From: Streptomyces sp. NRRL F-5123
Lineage (GTDB): Bacteria > Actinomycetota > Actinomycetes > Streptomycetales > Streptomycetaceae
Direction: 5' to 3'
DNA: 64,000 nucleotides
Assembly: GCF_000721495.1 (NCBI RefSeq)
Contig: NZ_JOHY01000045.1
Span: forward strand, 41,678 to 105,677
Shown here: positions 26,101 to 33,820 of the stretch, piece after piece
Numbering within the stretch: the stretch's first letter is position 1
Layout: every line of letters starts with the position of its first letter
Notes under the pieces: model-generated
The model's input: the letters and a program-made list of their open reading frames with translations, nothing else
Database searches by the model: none
Told to the model about the DNA's origin: nothing
Translations under genes and position numbers: made by a program

Positions 26101-28636
26101 GGAGGCCGCCGCCACCGGCGAGTTCGTCGAGCCCGACGGCGAGGCGGAGACCCGGGTCGCCGCCATCTGGACCGAGCTGCTGGAGGTCTCCCGGGTCGGC
26201 GCGCTGGACGACTTCTTCGAGCTGGGCGGGCACTCGCTGCTCGCCACCCAGGTGGTGGCGCGGATCCGCCGGGCCTGTCCCGGCCTGCCGGTCCCGATCG
26301 GCGTGATGGACATCTTCCGCTTCCCGACCGTACGCGGGCTCGCCGGGCTGATCAGCGACCCGGCGGCGGACCGCGGGAAGGGCGGGCTGCTCCACCGGCT
26401 CACCCCGGAGCGCCGCCGTACCGCCGCGAGCGTGGTCTGCGCACCGTACGGCGGGGGCAGCGCGCTGATCTACAAGCCGCTGGCCGACGCGCTGCCGGAG
26501 GACTGGGCACTGCACTCGCTCGCCGTCCCCGGCCACGAGCTGGGCGAGCAGCCGATGCCGGTCGAGGAGGTGGCGGCCGCCTGCGCCGAGGAGATCCTCG
26601 CGGACGTCGAGGGCCGGCTGGTCCTCTACGGGCACTGCGGGCTCGGCGTGCAGCTCTGCGTCGAGATCGCCCGCCGGGTCGAGGCGGCGGGGCGCGAGAT
26701 CGAGGCCGTCTACCTCGGCGGGATCTTCCCGTTCGCCCGCCCGCGCGGCCGCGGCGCCGCCCTCGCCGAGCGCTGGTCGGAGCTGGCCGAGCGGCTGCGC
26801 AGCGACCAGGGCATGGTCAACGCCCTGGCCGCGGCGGGCCTCGACACCGACGACGTGGACCCCGAGCAGCTGCGGCTGATCATCCACAACCGCAGGACCG
26901 GCACCAAGGAGGCGGAGCGCTACTTCACCGAGCTGTTCGAGACCGAGGGCGGCCGACTGCTCGACGCCCCGGTCGTCGCGGTGTGCGGTGAGCGCGACCC
27001 GGCGACCGAATTCCACCAGGAGCGCTACCTGGAGTGGCACCGGATCACCGGCACCGCCGCCGCCGTGGTGCTCGCCGAGGCCGGGCACTTCTACCTCAGG
27101 TACCGCGCCGAGGAGCTGGCCGCCGTCGTCACCGGGGTGCACCCGGCGCTCGCCGACGGCACCGAGGACCGCTACCGGCGCACCGAGGAGTCCACGTGGT
27201 GGCTGGACGGGGTCTCCCGCGACCCGGCCGCCCGCGGCGCCGGTCCGGCGGAGGGCGAGGTCCGGCCGAGCATGGGCCGCTTCCTCACGGTGGCCGCCGG
27301 CCAGCAGGTGTCGATGATCGGATCGGCGCTCACCGAGTTCGCCCTGCCGGTCTGGATCTACCTGCGCACCGGCTCGCTGGCCCACTTCGGGCTGCTGGCC
27401 GCCTTCGCCCTGGTGCCCGGCATCCTGGTGGCGCCGATCGCCGGCACCGTCGTGGACCGGCACGACCGCCGCAGGACCATGCTGCTCGGCGATCTGGCCG
27501 CCGGCGTCACCCAGGCCGTGATGCTGGTCCTGGCCCTCACCCACCGGCTGGAGGTCTGGGAGGTCTACCCGCTGATCTCGGCGCTCTCGGTGGCACTGGC
27601 CTTCCAGCGCTTCGCCTGGGGGTCGGCGGCCGCGCAACTGGTGCCCAAGCGCTTCCTGGGCCGGGCCAACGGCGTGGTCCAGCTCGCCTTCGGCTTCGCC
27701 CAGTTCCTGGTGCCGCTGTTCGCCGTCGGCCTGCTCGCGGCCGTCGGCCTCGGCGGCATCCTCGCCTTCGACGTGGCCGGCTACGCCTGCGCGGTGGCGG
27801 TCGTCGCACTGGTGAGGTTCCCCCGGGCGATGGCCTGGCACCGGCGGGAGTCGGTTGCCGAGGAGATACGGGCCGGATTCCGGCTCGCGCTCGGCAGCCG
27901 GCACTTCCGCGCCATGCTGCTGTTCTTCGCGGTGCTCAACATCTTCCTCTCCCCGCTCTTCCTGCTCACCACCCCGCTGGTCCTCTCCTTCAGCCACCTC
28001 GCCTCCACCGGCTGGATCGCGACGGGCGGCGGCGCCGGCGCGGTCGCCGGCGGGCTGACCCTGCTCATCTGGGGCGGGCCGCGCCGGGAGCGGCTGCGCG
28101 GGGTGCTGCTCGCCGCCCTCGCCCTGTCCGCCGCGTGCGTGCTCACCGGCCTGCGGCCGTCCCTGCCGCTCGTCGCGCTCGGCGCCTTCGGCATGGCCTA
28201 CGCGCTGGCGCTGGTCAACGGCGTCTACGCGACGATCATCCAGACCAAGGTGCCGCAGCGCTTCCACGGCCGGGTGATCGCGGTCAACACCATGGTCGCC
28301 TGGTCCACCCTGCCGGTCGGCTTCGCCGTGGTCGCGCCCTTCGGCCCAGGGCTGCTCCAGCCGCTGATGGACCCCGGCGGCGCGCTCGCCGGCACCGCCG
28401 GGCAGATCGTCGGCACCGGCCCCGGACGCGGAATCGGCCTGCTCTACGTGCTGTTCGGCCTGGCCATCGCGCTGCTCGTGACGATCTCGCTGCGGCTGCC
28501 CGTACTCGCCGGGTTCGACCGGGAGGTGCCGGACGCACCGTCCGACGACCTCGTCGGCCTCCAGGCGCTCCAGGCCCTCAAGACCGGAACCGCCGACCGA
28601 CCCACCACCCGCGAGGTGCCCAGTGACCAGCTCTGA
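23138..28636 (+). CDS. NRPS C-A-T-TE fused to an MFS transporter
   Basis: This encodes a single 1,832-residue frame. A short N-terminal helix (DAKRALLAQRLRG) may dock to a partner. C domain: HHIITDGWS near 173. A domain: YTSGSTGLPKG near 645; hand-read pocket DFTKLGHVGK, closest to Asn (DLTKLGEVGK) or Asp (DLTKVGHIGK) codes. T domain: GGHSL, Ser about 1033. Thioesterase: about 1100-1345, with nucleophile Cys1167 in YGHCGLG (not Ser), acid near 1286 and His1317 in AGHFY. From about 1379 to 1790 come around 12 hydrophobic segments with the MFS loop VDRHDRRRTML. Synthesis, release and export would thus share one chain at the membrane. The continuous high-GC3 frame argues against a misassembly. 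It overlaps the next gene by 14 nt. Confidence 0.92.
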   Translation: MSDTRPQPAGWSDAKRALLAQRLRGAAAPVQVVAPRSAGTVPPLSSGQERLWFMEQFAPGGAAYALAPARRLRGPLDRTALDAALTDLVARHEALRMTFPATEDGAAELRIAEPGPTAARFTDLAALPEPAARAAELIGERAAEPFDLAAGPLLRAELLRLGAEEHVLALVMHHIITDGWSVDILHRELDALYAARADGTPSGLAPLAVQFGDYAVWQRERLDSGALAADRAYWRTALDGVPALDLPADRPRPPVLTFAGAAHAFHWDRRLTGRIAEVSRAYGASTYMTVLAGYQALLSRLGGQRDFAVGSPVAGRLHRELEGVVGAFVNMLPIRARLEEGMGFGRLLSRVRETTLDAYAHQEVPFEQMVADLDVTRDVSRSAVFQTTFAFQNYGERGAAAPPAGPEGFGYAATSTHFDLALYLSEQPDGLHGLFTYRTDLFDEATVVRLAERFEMLLDAALADPDRPVDELPLVTGQEREQLAAWSAGPELPAGGPETLPRMLARAAAEHPDRPALVFEDRSLTYRQLDRRANGLARRLRALGVGPDDRVAICLEQSPDLAAALVGVLKAGGAYLPLDPEQPPARLAHLVADAQAAVLITDSVLRERFPGYQGAELLLDGEPFEECDDPPAELCGPDDLAYVVYTSGSTGLPKGVAVQHRQILNYLTGVGERLRIEPGGRYGLLQSLSFDFSLTMLYLALGSGGTLHLLPRRISGAELAEQVESLALDYLKMTPSHLAALTADAPVERLLPRRALVLGGEASSWAWAAELAAAGRCAVFNHYGPTEATVGVCVFEVGPESGPGNTPIGTPLAGARCLVLDRAMRPVPPGVTGELHLGGDRLARGYLGRPDLTAERFTADPEGGGRLYRTGDLARWRPDGTLDYLGRADDQIKVRGYRVEPGEIEAALAELPGVTQAVVVSRGEGVRQNLVGYLERPGATEPLAPAGVRARLLEVLPDYMVPARYVELERLPLQAHGKVDRRKLPEPEEAAATGEFVEPDGEAETRVAAIWTELLEVSRVGALDDFFELGGHSLLATQVVARIRRACPGLPVPIGVMDIFRFPTVRGLAGLISDPAADRGKGGLLHRLTPERRRTAASVVCAPYGGGSALIYKPLADALPEDWALHSLAVPGHELGEQPMPVEEVAAACAEEILADVEGRLVLYGHCGLGVQLCVEIARRVEAAGREIEAVYLGGIFPFARPRGRGAALAERWSELAERLRSDQGMVNALAAAGLDTDDVDPEQLRLIIHNRRTGTKEAERYFTELFETEGGRLLDAPVVAVCGERDPATEFHQERYLEWHRITGTAAAVVLAEAGHFYLRYRAEELAAVVTGVHPALADGTEDRYRRTEESTWWLDGVSRDPAARGAGPAEGEVRPSMGRFLTVAAGQQVSMIGSALTEFALPVWIYLRTGSLAHFGLLAAFALVPGILVAPIAGTVVDRHDRRRTMLLGDLAAGVTQAVMLVLALTHRLEVWEVYPLISALSVALAFQRFAWGSAAAQLVPKRFLGRANGVVQLAFGFAQFLVPLFAVGLLAAVGLGGILAFDVAGYACAVAVVALVRFPRAMAWHRRESVAEEIRAGFRLALGSRHFRAMLLFFAVLNIFLSPLFLLTTPLVLSFSHLASTGWIATGGGAGAVAGGLTLLIWGGPRRERLRGVLLAALALSAACVLTGLRPSLPLVALGAFGMAYALALVNGVYATIIQTKVPQRFHGRVIAVNTMVAWSTLPVGFAVVAPFGPGLLQPLMDPGGALAGTAGQIVGTGPGRGIGLLYVLFGLAIALLVTISLRLPVLAGFDREVPDAPSDDLVGLQALQALKTGTADRPTTREVPSDQL

Positions 28637-31600
28637 CCCCGTGCGCCACTACCCGCTGACGGTCGAGCAGCGCCGCCTGTGGTTCCTCCAGCAGCTCGAC
28701 CCGGCCGACGCCGGCTACAACATGTACATCGCCTGGCGCTGGCGCGGCCCCCTCGACCTGGCCGCGCTGACCGCCGCGCTCGACCGGCTGCGGGCCCGGC
28801 ACGAGGTGCTGCGCACCCGGTTCGACCTGCTCGACGACCAGCCGGTGCAGCTCGTCGGGCCGCTCGAACCGCTGCCGATCGAGGAGGTGGACCTCGCGGT
28901 GCCGCCCGGCGCGGACCCGGCCGAGGCCGCCCGACTGGCGGCCGCGGCCGCCGGCGAACGGGTCAACGCCCCCTTCGACCTGGCCGCGGGCCCGCCGCTG
29001 CGGCCCGCGGTGCTCCGGCTCGGGCCGGACGACCAGCTGTTCTGCCTTGCCCTCCACCACATCGTCAGCGACGGCTGGTCCGCGCGGCTGCTGTGGTCGG
29101 AGCTGCTCGCCTGCTACCGCGCGGAGCTGGCCGGCCAGGAGCCCGAACTGCCGCCCGTGACAGCTACGTTCGGGCAGTACGCGGTCGCCGAGGCGGAACG
29201 GCTCGACGGATCGCGGGCCGCGGCGGAACTCGACTACTGGCGGGACAAGCTCGCCGGGATCGCCCGCCTCGAACTGCCCACCGACCGCCCACGCCCGGCC
29301 CGCCCGAACCGCCGCGCCGCCTTCGGCGACGTGCGGATCGACGCCGGACTCGTCTCCGGCGTCGAGCAGTTGGCCCGCAAGGAGCGCTGCACCCCGTTCA
29401 TGGTGCTGCTCGCGGCCTACCAGATCCTGCTGGGCCGCTGGGCCGGACAGCACCACTTCGCCGTCGGCGTCCCGGTCGCCGGCCGTACCGAGGTCGCGCA
29501 CGAGGCGCTGCTCGGCTACTTCAGCAAGACCGCGGTGGTACGCGCCGACCTGTCACCCGTGACCGACGGCGAGACGGCCGCCGACGCGGACTTCCGTACC
29601 GTGCTGCGCCGGGTCCGCTCCGCGGCGATGGGTGCCTTCGGGCACCAGGACGTCCCCGTCGAGCGGCTCGTCCCCGCCCTCGGACTGCCGCGCGGACGCC
29701 ACGTACCGCCGCTCTTCCAGACCCTCTTCGTGCTCCAGAGCCAGAACGACCTCTCCACCGAGTCGGCCGAGGACGCCGTACCGGGCGTCACCCTGGAACC
29801 GGCCGACGCCGGGTTCGCCCAGGCCAAGTTCGACGTGCTGCTGGACCTGTGGCGGCACGCCGACGGCGGGCTCCACGGGGCCTTCTGCTTCGACGGGGAG
29901 CTGTTCGCCCGGGCCACCGTCGACAGCGCCGCGGCACGCTACGTGCAGCTCCTGCGCGAGGTGGTCGCCGACCCGCTGCGCCCGCTCACCGGCGACCTGC
30001 TGCTCACCGCGGCCGAACGCGACAGGGTGCTCGCCCTCGGCACCGGGCCCGCGCTGCCCGCCGAACTCCCCACCGCACCGGAGTTGTTCCGCTCGGCCGC
30101 CGCCCGGCACCCGGAAGCGGTGGCGCTGGAGTGCGGTGGCGACACCCTCGGCTACCGCGAGCTCGACCGGCGCTCCTCGCTGCTGGCCGAGCGGCTCGGG
30201 GCCCGGCCCGGCGCCGTGGTCGCCGTCCGGCTGGACCCCTCCTTCGACCTGGTCACCGCGCTGCTGGCGATCTGGAAGGCGGGGGCCGGATACCTCCCGC
30301 TCGACCCGGCGCACCCCGCCGAGCGGCAGCGGCTGCTGCTCGCGGACGGGCAGGCGGAGCTGCTGCTCGCCGCCGCCGGCGACCGGGACGCCGCCGAGCT
30401 GGGCGTCCCCGTGCTCGCCCTCCCCGGGAACTGGCCCGCGGACGCGCCCGCGGGCACCCTGCCCGCGGTGCCCGGATCCGCGCCCGCCTACCTGCTGCAC
30501 ACCTCCGGCTCCACCGGCCGCCCCAAGGGCGTCCTGGTGGACCACGCGGCGCTCGCCGCCCGCCTGCACTGGATGGCGGGCCCCGACGGCTACGGCCTGC
30601 TGCCGTCCGACCGGATCGTGCAGTTCGCCTCGATCGGCTTCGACACGCACGCCGAGGAGCTGTGGCCCGCGCTCGCGTCCGGCGCGCGCTGCGTCCTGCT
30701 GCCGGGCGGCGGGCGGATGCTGCCCGACTACCTCCGTACCCCGGCCGCCGCGCGGGTCACCGTCCTCGACCTGCCCACCGCGTACTGGAGCGAGCTGGTC
30801 GACCTCGGCGAGGACCTGCCGTGGCCCGCCGCGCTGCGGCTGCTGATCCTCGGGGGCTCCGAGGCCACCTCCCGGTCGGTCGCCGGCTGGCGGGCCCGGC
30901 ACGGTGACGCGGTACGGCTGGTCAACACCTACGGCCCCACCGAGGCCACCGTCATCGCCACCAGCGCCGAGCTGACCGCGGCCGACACCGCCGCCCGCCC
31001 GCCGCTGGGCCGGCCGCTCCCGGGCGTACGCGCCTACGTGCTGGACCGGGGGCTGCGGCTGCTGCCGGCCGGTTTCGAGGGCGAACTCGCCCTCGGCGGC
31101 GCGGGCCTGGCCGCCGGCTACCACGGGCGGCCCGACCTCACCGGGACGAGCTTCGTACCCGACCCGTACGGCCCGCCCGGCGCGCGCATGTACCTGACCG
31201 GCGACCGGGTCCGCTGGCGGGCCGACGGGCAGCTGGAATTCCTCGGCCGCACCGACGACCAGGTGAAGATCCACGGCCGCCGTGTCGAACCCGGCGAGAT
31301 CGAGGGCGCCCTGGCCGCCCACCCCGGGGTGGCCCGCGCCGCCGTGGTGGTCCGTGACGGCACCCGGCTGGTGGGCTACGCGGTACCCAGGGCCGGAGCC
31401 GTCCTGGAACCGGCCGCGCTCCGCGACCACCTGGCGGTACGGCTGCCCGCCTTCATGGTGCCCGCCGTCTTCGCCGTGCTGGAGACGCTGCCGCTCACCG
31501 CCAACGGGAAGCTCGACCGCCCCGCACTGCCCGACCCCGGCCCGGGCGCCTCCGGCAGCCGCGAGTACCTGGCGCCGCGCACCGACGCGGAGCTGCTCGT

Positions 31601-31853
31601 CGCCGGCATATGGCAGGAGGTCCTGGGGGTGGAGAAGGCGGGCGCCCTCGACCACTTCTTCGAACTCGGCGGCGACTCCCTCCTGGTGACCCGCGTCGCC
31701 GCCCGGATCCGGGCTGCCGCCGGCCTGGACGTGCAGGTGCGGGACGTCTTCGACGAGCCGACCCTGGCGGGCCTGGCAGCCCGCGTGGAGGAGCTGCTGA
31801 TCGCCGAGATCGACGCGCTCAGCGAGTCCGAGGCGACGCGTCAGCTGGGCTGA
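28623..31853 (+). CDS. NRPS module C-A-T, pocket with two acidic residues
   Basis: This encodes a 1,076-residue synthetase starting at GTG 28623 (GAGG upstream), inside the end of the previous gene. C domain: [10 protein letters not shown] near 146. A domain: [11 protein letters not shown] near 626, A10 Lys in NGKLDRP. Carrier: GGDSLL, Ser about 1019. The hand-read pocket is DTEDIGTVIK. Glu and Asp at the third and fourth positions would suit a basic or diamino substrate, but I cannot name it. There is no TE, so the chain must move on to another protein, most simply the TE-bearing module at 23138. That makes the gene order non-colinear. Confidence 0.9.
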   Translation: MTSSDPVRHYPLTVEQRRLWFLQQLDPADAGYNMYIAWRWRGPLDLAALTAALDRLRARHEVLRTRFDLLDDQPVQLVGPLEPLPIEEVDLAVPPGADPAEAARLAAAAAGERVNAPFDLAAGPPLRPAVLRLGPDDQLFCLALHHIVSDGWSARLLWSELLACYRAELAGQEPELPPVTATFGQYAVAEAERLDGSRAAAELDYWRDKLAGIARLELPTDRPRPARPNRRAAFGDVRIDAGLVSGVEQLARKERCTPFMVLLAAYQILLGRWAGQHHFAVGVPVAGRTEVAHEALLGYFSKTAVVRADLSPVTDGETAADADFRTVLRRVRSAAMGAFGHQDVPVERLVPALGLPRGRHVPPLFQTLFVLQSQNDLSTESAEDAVPGVTLEPADAGFAQAKFDVLLDLWRHADGGLHGAFCFDGELFARATVDSAAARYVQLLREVVADPLRPLTGDLLLTAAERDRVLALGTGPALPAELPTAPELFRSAAARHPEAVALECGGDTLGYRELDRRSSLLAERLGARPGAVVAVRLDPSFDLVTALLAIWKAGAGYLPLDPAHPAERQRLLLADGQAELLLAAAGDRDAAELGVPVLALPGNWPADAPAGTLPAVPGSAPAYLLHTSGSTGRPKGVLVDHAALAARLHWMAGPDGYGLLPSDRIVQFASIGFDTHAEELWPALASGARCVLLPGGGRMLPDYLRTPAAARVTVLDLPTAYWSELVDLGEDLPWPAALRLLILGGSEATSRSVAGWRARHGDAVRLVNTYGPTEATVIATSAELTAADTAARPPLGRPLPGVRAYVLDRGLRLLPAGFEGELALGGAGLAAGYHGRPDLTGTSFVPDPYGPPGARMYLTGDRVRWRADGQLEFLGRTDDQVKIHGRRVEPGEIEGALAAHPGVARAAVVVRDGTRLVGYAVPRAGAVLEPAALRDHLAVRLPAFMVPAVFAVLETLPLTANGKLDRPALPDPGPGASGSREYLAPRTDAELLVAGIWQEVLGVEKAGALDHFFELGGDSLLVTRVAARIRAAAGLDVQVRDVFDEPTLAGLAARVEELLIAEIDALSESEATRQLG

Positions 31854-31932
31854 CGCCCCCGGGGCGGCCGCGGTGCGCGGCCGTCGCCGGGGGGCGCCGG
31901 GCGTACGGGGCAGGGGACCGCCCGGCGGGCCG

Positions 31933-33279
31933 TCAGGCCAGGGCGGCTGCGACCACGCGCTCCTCCACCGCACGCAGCAGCGGTTCCACCTCGGCGGCCG
32001 GGACGGAGCGGGTGTCGACCAGCAGGGTCGCGCAGGTGCGGCCTGCTTGCTGCCCCAGGCCGAAGAAGAAGCGGCAGTCCTGCCGCGCCCAGCGCGACCG
32101 CCAGCGGAACTCGCCCGGCTGCGCCGCGGCCAGCTGCGAGGGGTCGGGGGCCGCGGCGCCGTGCTCGGTCTCCCGGTGGTCGTTGAAGAGCGCGTTGAGG
32201 TCGAGTGCGGCGCCCCGCCGCTTCTCCTCCGCCGTGACCGCCTCCGCGAGCGCCCCCGGGTCGTAGTGGCCGTGCCGGGACGTCTGCAGCTGCGCCCGCC
32301 ACGCCTTCCGGGCCAGCTCGCCGAACTCGCCAGAACCGCCCAGCACCACCAGCCCGTTCTGCGCGAAGGCGCCGACCGCCGTGCGCTGCTCCTCGTTCAC
32401 GCGGTTGCCCAGGATGACCTTGAGCGGCACGGCGTCGAATCCGGTGCGCTCGGCCAGCTCCTGCCCGAGCGCCGCCAGGACGACCGCGCTCGGCGAGGTG
32501 CCGGTCCCGACCGCCGCCAGCCGGCTCGCCAGATCCAGCCGCTCGCAGCCGAGTTCGCCCTCCCACCAGCGCACGTCCTCGCCGGGTCCGGCGTCCTCGG
32601 GCCACAGGGAGGCGGGGATCCCGGTGAGCCGGCGGGACCACAGGGCGACCGCGGCGGCGCTGCGGGCCGTCGCCTGCGGCCCGGCCTCGTATTCGGCCTG
32701 CTCGCGCGGCTGCCGTCCCGGCACCGGCGGCGGCAGCACCCCCGGGCGGCGGCGCCGCTGGGCGAGCAGCCGGCGCAGGTCGTCCAGCACCACCTGGGCG
32801 CCGGTCCCGTCGGCGGCGATGTGCGCCACCGTCACGACCGCTCCGGCCACCTGGCCCGCCACCAGGACCGCGGTGACCCGCACCGGCAGCCCGTCGCCGA
32901 GCAGGTCGAAGCGCACCGCCTTGTCCGCGGCGGCCTCCCGCTCCAGGACCCGCGCGAGTTCCTCCGCCGCGTCCGCCTCGACCAGGCGCACCGTCAGCGT
33001 CCCGGCGCCGCCCAGCCGTTGCCGCAGCCCGCCGCCGGCGTCGAGTCGGTAGACGGTGCGCAGCGACTCGTGCCGTTCGAGCAGCGCCCGTACCACCTCG
33101 GCGAAGTCCCCCGGGGGCACGGGGTGGCGCAGGGCGAGCGGGAGCGCGATGTTGAAGTAGTGGTCGTCCGGCGCGTACCAGGAGATCGGCTCCCAGATCG
33201 TCCGCTGCCCCCAGGTGGCGGGCCGGCTCCCGTCCGCCAGCCCCTCGAACCGGACCTCCAGCCCCGCGCTGCCGTGCAT
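31933..33279 (-). CDS. Stand-alone condensation-domain protein
   Basis: This encodes a 448-residue protein with the fold markers of a condensation domain: the active-site motif VAHIAADGTGA keeps the catalytic second His, Asp and Gly but has Ala for the first His of HHxxxDG. LPLALRHPVPPGDFAEVVRA and LALDLNALFNDHR-type segments resemble free C-like acyltransferases in NRPS clusters. It is convergent with the last module (79 bp apart), and its start is near a dre-like site. ATG 33279 is chosen for GGAGGGG upstream; the frame is open to 33315 but would include the operator. It may join the acyl group to the first amino acid, or esterify or amidate the product. Confidence 0.75.
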   Translation of the reverse strand: MHGSAGLEVRFEGLADGSRPATWGQRTIWEPISWYAPDDHYFNIALPLALRHPVPPGDFAEVVRALLERHESLRTVYRLDAGGGLRQRLGGAGTLTVRLVEADAAEELARVLEREAAADKAVRFDLLGDGLPVRVTAVLVAGQVAGAVVTVAHIAADGTGAQVVLDDLRRLLAQRRRRPGVLPPPVPGRQPREQAEYEAGPQATARSAAAVALWSRRLTGIPASLWPEDAGPGEDVRWWEGELGCERLDLASRLAAVGTGTSPSAVVLAALGQELAERTGFDAVPLKVILGNRVNEEQRTAVGAFAQNGLVVLGGSGEFGELARKAWRAQLQTSRHGHYDPGALAEAVTAEEKRRGAALDLNALFNDHRETEHGAAAPDPSQLAAAQPGEFRWRSRWARQDCRFFFGLGQQAGRTCATLLVDTRSVPAAEVEPLLRAVEERVVAAALA

Positions 33280-33302
33280 CGGCACCCCTCCGCTCCCCGC
33301 AA

Positions 33303-33314
33303 TGGTACAGACCA
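33303..33314 (-). promoter_or_regulatory. dre-like site upstream of stand-alone C protein
   Basis: TGGTACAGACCA matches the DasR core TGGTCTAGACCA at 10 of 12 positions and lies 24 bp before the start of the minus-strand gene. It mirrors the sites at the other end of the cluster. Confidence 0.5.
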
Positions 33315-33820
33315 AAGGGATCCTAGGGCTGCCGAGGCCGCGGGGGCGAGGGGTTCGCCGATATCCGCTCGGCCGTGTACGCGGGGGCGGCCGCCCGGCC
33401 CGCGTTCATCGCGGCGGTCTTCGGTGCGCCGACGCCGGACGTGAATTGCCGCGCGAAATTCCCGCGATTCCTGTGACGCCAGGTACCCGAGGGGTGCATC
33501 GGGCGGCGGGTGTCTCCGCGAGCGCGCCGCGGACCGTGTTTAATGTGCGTTTCGCCTGTCTCTCTCCTGGTGGAAAAACAGCTGTTCAGTGGATCCTTGA
33601 CGGCCGGTTGGACCGGATTGGGCCACCTTTGGTGCGGCGGTGAATGTGATGTGCGGGACACCCGCCGGAAATAAATCGGTGAACTGGATTCATCGTGCAT
33701 GAAAGACGTCTCCGGTGGCTTCCCTGCGTCGTGCCGCGCGGCCTAAAGTCTCCCGTGGGGCGCGAATGCAAATTCGCCGGCCCTTTTCTTCTCCCCCCGT
33801 TAAGGACAGGAAAGCCGTAC
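33315..33820. other. Intergenic region, noticeably AT-richer than surroundings
   Basis: No convincing gene is seen. The stretch 33538-33700 has runs such as GGAAATAAATCG and GTTTAATGTG, unlike the neighbouring coding DNA, and a 10-bp palindrome AACAGCTGTT (33577-33586). It probably carries the promoter and a long leader for the amidase gene at 33821. Confidence 0.4.

Noticed and set aside
23000..28267. 1,755-codon open frame on the minus strand
   Set aside because: Antisense to the NRPS genes, with no domain motifs. A GC artefact.
33577..33586. Palindrome AACAGCTGTT as an operator
   Set aside because: Only 10 bp long, in an AT-rich gap, with no nearby regulator. It could easily occur by chance.
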